Under the pieces are notes generated by a model that worked only from the letters and a program-made list of their open reading frames with translations, did no database searches and was not told the DNA's origin. From Treponema sp. (lineage in GTDB: Bacteria > Spirochaetota > Spirochaetia > Treponematales > Breznakiellaceae), in contig JAITLF010000207.1 of the NCBI GenBank assembly GCA_031278025.1, forward strand, positions 1 to 7,956: 7,956 bases of DNA, given 5' to 3'. Below, one piece after another: positions 6,001-7,956 of this stretch. A program made the position numbers and the translations under genes. How positions within the stretch are numbered: position 1 is the stretch's first letter; each line of letters starts with the position of its first letter.

Positions 6001-7097
6001 CCGGCAGGCTTGCGCGGGGGGAATTGTTCCTGCGCCGCATGGAATTGCCCCAGGTCTTCTCCGAATATCAGGCGGCCTATGAGCTTGATACCTCGCCGCT
6101 TTCCAAGGTAAACCTGGCCCAGGCGTATCAGATAGCGGGCCGCCTGGAAGAAGCCCGGCTTTACGCCGAGGACTGCCTCACCCTGGGGGATATGTCCTGG
6201 ATGCTTAACTACGGAATAGACCTGGACCGGTACAAGCGGGACCTTCACGATATCCTCTATACCACCTATACCGGGCTTGCCAACGTTGAGGAACGCGGTG
6301 TCTATGGAACCCTGGCGGAAGCGCTGCGGGGATTGGCCCGGCGCTGGGTTTACCGGTACAAAGCCGCGTCTCACCGGCGCCTCTATCAAAAATACAGCCT
6401 CATCTCCGCCGGCGCCTACCGCGCGTCCGGAAGCAACGCGAGCCCTGACGCGTGGCTGCAATACTACAACGCCTTTGAGAGCTACCCGCAAAGGGCGCTG
6501 GCCTATCTGAGGAACGCACGGGACCGCGAGGTTCCCCTGATAGACGCCGCAATTCCAAGTTATGACCTTGAAGAAGGCATTCTCTTCAAAGACCGGGAAC
6601 TCCTCCTCCGCACCATCCCCCGCTTTGATCCCCTGTGGGAACGGGACCTAATCGCCGACGCGTACAGCGAGGTATACCTGCTCCTTAAAGGCACGGCCCG
6701 GCGGCTTGAACGGTTTAACGCGGCGGAACGCCTTTACGCGCTGAACCGGGGCGCCCTTCGTCAAAAAGGCATAACCCTGCCGGTGGAACTGGCCGTTACT
6801 GCCCCGGACGGAGACCCCCCGGCGGCGAAAACAGAACGGGCTTTGAGCCGGACACTGCGCCGGATGGGGATTGACGCGGTTCCGCCACCCTCAGGTAGCG
6901 CGGCGCAGGCGGCCTATTCCCCCCGCTTTCATCTGAGTATCACCCTGGCGGACGGACAAGCCCAGTGCGCCCTTCATGACACACCCCGCGGCGTGGACGT
7001 GTTCCGCCGGACTATCCCCCTCCCGTCGGCGTCTCGCCGAAACATGGTCGCCTTTGCCCGCGCCTTAGGGGACGGCATATTTATACGCGAGAATTGA
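3000..7097 (+). CDS. TgpA-like membrane transglutaminase-like protein fused to a TPR protein
   Basis: This is a 1365-residue protein, far longer than a usual TgpA-type protein of about 650-750. About seven hydrophobic segments lie in residues 22-221. A probable extracytoplasmic region follows (about 222-595), with a transglutaminase-like core: Cys470 in GYCSYYAF, His514 in MAHAWVE and Asp530 in EFDPT. The triad is intact and normally spaced, and GIPSRV is also present. Another membrane helix (597-619) leads to a basic, probably cytoplasmic segment resembling the tail of TgpA-type proteins (about 620-745). A second hydrophobic stretch (about 752-765), ending in a signal-peptide-like PTPGTIPAQ, then leads to about five consecutive TPRs (roughly 791-958), another near 1034-1065, and more helices. 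The tail (1279-1365) looks like a small alpha/beta domain I cannot name. The enzyme group includes proteases and peptide-modifying enzymes; the substrate here is unknown. Inferred role: an envelope protein whose TPRs lie outside the cytoplasmic membrane, served by the MoxR-DUF58 pair. Confidence 0.9.
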   Translation: MPVIYGAEAALKPAGSPEAPALSALILRSAALFAILCQFRLAARDLADSPVFMATLLCAFVSAWVLTKRHVKPVPAVLSLLLIPWAARAMIALPRFWVSGPAAALDSLLLGFDRNCFVFLPPFYWAAVTTFFAARSRRFLRGDIAAAQGLLLVIFCVIRSADLEAYRWPVLMIAFFVAVVFLQLVALLLSFPPEYWVRRTEKLRAVAALFILALIGGALMIRPSQEGAVDRGGGLLQPNLFQFDFSQVLRLESEIRMNDDLVLIVRRDFDGFNVLLRRFVLSDYNARQGFYRHETIDEAAHPQRLPGGRTVLNPAPVRSYRIMDQEYFLVNFDSSAFIGMNAPAEIVPFETWDASSFSSAYAVQSHVSDALYPFELMAAVPWRTETAEFGPDSLGLDPETFAYYTEYGGDKRIAAFAREITGDLSNYWEMVQTVYARLKYGEYRYSLKPGIAPDGDQLGYFLFDAKKGYCSYYAFGMTLLLRSLGIPSRVAVGFFIDPEQGAFDYYPVRSDMAHAWVEVYFPEYGWLEFDPTTGQLAEDEEFRFSSGVPQELFDRLMKEILENRGRLTPKEGADEKSGGVSLSSLGRSAGRFIRERWILLLAGILTIVFISLRVGLFIASRLTGNPRKKAQYLWSHALRRLALAGFRRSPLLLSESEWTVKLDEDWNLAAYALYRDASAARYAPAYTQDDDVKLQNHYALFSSRYANAVPRHRRLLAWLCPPLALALRSAPAPKSPEGPGPSQGGNRAGIPAALILLHILVLLLAPTPGTIPAQEGDAFPGVSGEEITGQADALFDEAVKAQQSEFWERAIELYAQGAKNFPGDSRFPWALGSLYYSRKLYGLAWDEYRKVETLLPFDPDVLYRLSRTAGYLNQDALSADYLERVLALAPDYQEAIGSLGWMYYKLHRLKEGEDLLTAALDRFGPDPDFSMTLGTIYSEMFRYDDAKARYLEAIAGGETLGDREFAAVAYYNLSILESRFYKYRESFDRTNASLASRNRASGRLARGELFLRRMELPQVFSEYQAAYELDTSPLSKVNLAQAYQIAGRLEEARLYAEDCLTLGDMSWMLNYGIDLDRYKRDLHDILYTTYTGLANVEERGVYGTLAEALRGLARRWVYRYKAASHRRLYQKYSLISAGAYRASGSNASPDAWLQYYNAFESYPQRALAYLRNARDREVPLIDAAIPSYDLEEGILFKDRELLLRTIPRFDPLWERDLIADAYSEVYLLLKGTARRLERFNAAERLYALNRGALRQKGITLPVELAVTAPDGDPPAAKTERALSRTLRRMGIDAVPPPSGSAAQAAYSPRFHLSITLADGQAQCALHDTPRGVDVFRRTIPLPSASRRNMVAFARALGDGIFIREN

Positions 7098-7101
7098 GGA
7101 G

Positions 7102-7157
7102 GGGGCAGCGCCCCGGAAGTTTGGGGGATATTCCGAAGAAGCGCGGGGCGCTGCCCC
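7102..7157. repeat. REP-like inverted pair of GC-rich palindromes, possible operon terminator
   Basis: GGGGCAGCGCCCCG (7102-7115) and CGGGGCGCTGCCCC (7144-7157) are perfect 14-bp inverted repeats with a 28-nt loop. They begin 4 nt after the stop codon of the third gene. Each arm is itself a small palindrome (GGGGC-AGC-GCCCC). Paired palindromes next to a gene end are the architecture of REP/BIME elements. The structure would strongly stall or protect the 3' end of the operon mRNA. No T-run follows, so it is not a classical intrinsic terminator. Confidence 0.6.
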
Positions 7158-7226
7158 GTCGGGGATCCACACCGTACATGATGGCTGGATACGTTTCCAA
7201 ATCTCCTGAACGCCCTCCGTTCCCTG

Positions 7227-7240
7227 TGCCGCAGCCGGCA
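7227..7240 (+). terminator. Weak hairpin with T-rich tail
   Basis: TGCCG (7227-7231) and CGGCA (7236-7240) form a 5-bp stem with a 4-nt loop, followed by a T-rich but interrupted run (GTTGTTTCCTTC). This could end operon transcription weakly. The short stem and interrupted tail leave the call doubtful. Confidence 0.2.
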
Positions 7241-7304
7241 GTTGTTTCCTTCTATTGTGGGGGGTCATGGAAAATAGGAATTTCACGGGGAGCCCCCGCG
7301 ATGC

Positions 7305-7332
7305 CGTAAGTCTATATGCTGTAAAGAATTAG
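7305..7332 (+). repeat. Direct repeat, copy 1 of 28 bp
   Basis: The first 13 bases, CGTAAGTCTATAT, are identical to those at 7595. After four differing bases the match resumes as TAAAGAA, then one mismatch, then TAG, giving 23 of 28 positions identical. The copies start 290 bp apart, in the same orientation, and enclose the low-complexity stretch and two of the 12-bp motifs. They could be the ends of a duplicated or inserted unit. Confidence 0.55.
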
Positions 7333-7366
7333 CGAAAAAAGGCCGCCGAAAATTCCAAAAATAGAA

Positions 7367-7396
7367 TGCGAGAAATTGCGAGAAAATCGAGAGAAA
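7367..7396 (+). repeat. Short 10-bp tandem repeat
   Basis: TGCGAGAAAT (7367-7376) and TGCGAGAAAA (7377-7386) are near-identical tandem units, followed by a diverged third unit, TCGAGAGAAA (7387-7396). They lie in an A- and G-rich low-complexity stretch with no gene. Slippage is the simplest explanation. Confidence 0.45.
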
Positions 7397-7486
7397 CTGC
7401 GAATCCCGGTACTGGCGTTAAAATCCCTTCAAATGGTTTCAAAACCCTATAAAAGCCCGATTTGTGGGCACAAAACGCTTGAAAAC

Positions 7487-7521
7487 CGGGAAATCCCGAG
7501 CAAAGGGCGGGAAATCACGAG
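7487..7521 (+). repeat. Direct repeat with 21-bp period
   Basis: CGGGAAATCCCGAG (7487-7500) and CGGGAAATCACGAG (7508-7521) match at 13 of 14 positions. The first copy contains a small CGGG/CCCG hairpin. It is part of the same repetitive stretch as the 10-bp tandem units. Confidence 0.45.
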
Positions 7522-7594
7522 AGAGAAAACTGGTAAGAATACCCCAAAAGGTGCGACACGTAAAATCAAAATCGAAAAAGGTGCGACATTATCA

Positions 7595-7622
7595 CGTAAG
7601 TCTATATAACATAAAGAAATAG
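7595..7622 (+). repeat. Direct repeat, copy 2 of 28 bp
   Basis: Partner of the copy at 7305-7332: identical over CGTAAGTCTATAT, then related over TAAAGAA and TAG. It lies between the second and third copies of the 12-bp motif, so the two repeat families are interleaved here. Confidence 0.55.
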
Positions 7623-7638
7623 ATGAAATCATGAGGCT

Positions 7639-7670
7639 AAAGGTGCGACAAGGTTCATGTCGCACCTTTT
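7639..7670. terminator. Candidate bidirectional intrinsic terminator
   Basis: AAAGGTGCGACA (7639-7650) and TGTCGCACCTTT (7658-7669) form a perfect 12-bp stem with a 7-nt loop. On the plus strand the stem merges into TTTT (7667-7670). On the minus strand it ends in TTT. The A/T ends of the stem supply the tail on both strands, the usual form of a shared terminator. It lies 37 nt beyond the stop of the minus-strand S24 gene, an ideal place to end that transcript. It is built from two members of the 12-bp repeat family. Confidence 0.55.
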
Positions 7671-7706
7671 CTAGGAAAAAATCACCATTTTGTGTCGTAC
7701 CTTTGG

Positions 7707-7956
7707 CTAACCATCGTCTAAATTTGGGTGAACCCAGTAGAGAACCCGCCCAAAAATTGTCAATCTGTCAGCCGTTGATATATCCTCCTTATCAAGCGTT
7801 ACCATCAATTCAGCTTTGTCTAAATCATTAAGGCGGACTGAGTAGATTTTTATCTTGGTCATGTCAAACTCCAACCGCTTACAGTATACTTCCCCATCCA
7901 AGGCAAAAACATAGATTCCATCATGGGGCCACTGGTCTTTCGCTGAATCGAATAGG
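7707..7956 (-). CDS. S24 family (LexA/CI-like) repressor, C-terminal part, cut by the window edge
   Basis: The frame is open from the right edge to a TAG at 7707-7709, giving 82 visible residues. They read like the end of a self-cleaving peptidase S24 repressor. The segment begins with a DGIYVFALDGE strand. Then comes YCKRLEF with the probable catalytic lysine (codon 7878-7880), a region of beta strands, and a final GRVLYWVHP strand. The conserved glycine-arginine-valine near the C-terminus is typical of this family. The catalytic serine and any N-terminal helix-turn-helix would lie beyond the window. Such proteins repress phage or mobile-element genes and are inactivated by RecA-stimulated cleavage during the SOS response. 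Here it suggests a prophage or integrated element to the right. A TTG inside the frame at 7901 could be mistaken for a start, but coding continues upstream of it. Alternative: an UmuD-like protein, less likely to judge by the residues seen. Confidence 0.75.
   Translation of the reverse strand, partial: LFDSAKDQWPHDGIYVFALDGEVYCKRLEFDMTKIKIYSVRLNDLDKAELMVTLDKEDISTADRLTIFGRVLYWVHPNLDDG

Larger units (their letters stand above)
7547..7704. repeat. Cluster of five 12-bp motifs AAAGGTGCGACA in both orientations
   Basis: There are exact plus-orientation copies at 7547-7558, 7577-7588 and 7639-7650, an exact inverted copy at 7658-7669, and a one-mismatch inverted copy (TGTCGTACCTTT) at 7693-7704. 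Starts of adjacent copies are 30, 62, 19 and 35 bp apart. The density cannot be chance for a 12-mer. Possible readings are protein-binding sites of a neighbouring element, ends of a small transposable element, or a terminator family. None can be chosen from sequence alone. The last copy ends 2 nt before the complement of the S24 gene's stop codon. Confidence 0.75.
7098..7706. other. Repeat-rich intergenic region after the operon
   Basis: No convincing gene is seen. Short open frames exist on both strands, but they lack ribosome binding sites and domains, and several merely read through the repeats. From left to right the region contains a GC-rich inverted pair (7102-7157), small hairpins TGCCG/CGGCA (7227-7240) and CGGGG/CCCCG (7286-7298), and the first copy of a 28-bp direct repeat (7305). 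An A- and G-rich low-complexity stretch with 10-bp and 21-bp repeats follows (7367-7521). The cluster of 12-bp motifs with its hairpin ends the region (7547-7704). It looks like accumulated repetitive or mobile DNA between the operon and an adjacent S24-repressor element. Confidence 0.6.

Noticed and set aside
7094..7309. 71-residue open frame just after the operon on the plus strand
   Set aside because: It reads through the REP-like palindromes and ends in hairpin DNA, and it has no domain. The GGAGG-like bases nearby belong to the palindrome edge.
7376..7609. 77-residue basic open frame on the plus strand
   Set aside because: It reads through low-complexity repeats and two copies of the 12-bp motif, has no ribosome binding site or domain, and its repeated KGAT residues come directly from the DNA repeats.
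7447..7665. 72-residue hydrophobic-looking open frame on the minus strand
   Set aside because: It is the antisense reading of the same repeat-rich stretch, begins inside the terminator hairpin region, and lacks a credible start signal. The hydrophobicity follows from A/G-rich DNA read in reverse.

Overview
The window holds one compact plus-strand operon of three overlapping genes (766-7097), flanked on both sides by AT-richer, repeat-rich DNA with small accessory-type genes on the minus strand. The operon is visibly GC-rich, with many CGG, GCC and GGG codons. The flanks differ in composition, which suggests an accessory or patchwork setting around a conserved chromosomal operon. The membrane architecture and a predicted extracytoplasmic TPR region fit a diderm bacterium. 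My best guess is a spirochaete of the Treponema group, based on overall gene style rather than any diagnostic marker, so it is tentative.

Left flank (1-765). A small zinc-ribbon protein is encoded on the minus strand (46-234), with a good ribosome binding site and a candidate promoter. A perfect 20-bp dyad lies next to that promoter's -10 hexamer. From about 394 to 605 there is a perfect TATAAT followed by a GC-rich block that can fold into a stacked, branched structure. This is either a candidate non-coding RNA or a mobile-DNA remnant. A candidate sigma70-type promoter (729-757) then puts the transcription start almost on the ATG of the first operon gene. That gene has no Shine-Dalgarno sequence and an in-frame stop just upstream, so it may be translated from a leaderless mRNA.

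Operon (766-7097). Gene 1 is a MoxR-family AAA+ ATPase. Gene 2 is a membrane-anchored DUF58 protein with a vWA-like C-terminal region. Gene 3 is a very large membrane protein. Its N-terminal half looks like a TgpA-type transmembrane transglutaminase-like protein with an intact Cys-His-Asp triad. Its C-terminal half is a TPR protein joined through a signal-peptide-like hydrophobic segment. MoxR, DUF58 and transglutaminase-like genes are commonly neighbours. The usual inference is that the MoxR ATPase acts with the DUF58 protein as a chaperone-like module for a cell-envelope system. All three genes overlap, which implies translational coupling.

Right flank (7098-7956). Just after the operon stop is a REP-like inverted pair of GC-rich palindromes (7102-7157). 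A repeat-dense, AT-richer stretch follows. It contains a 28-bp imperfect direct repeat pair, short tandem repeats, and five copies of a 12-bp motif (AAAGGTGCGACA) in both orientations. Two of these copies form a perfect 12-bp hairpin that can serve as a bidirectional terminator. At the right edge, on the minus strand, is the C-terminal part of an S24 (LexA/CI-like) repressor, probably from a prophage or other mobile element lying beyond the window.

I see no tRNA, rRNA, CRISPR array or transposase gene. The most unusual items are the transglutaminase-TPR fusion, the 12-bp repeat cluster and the structured intergenic block.
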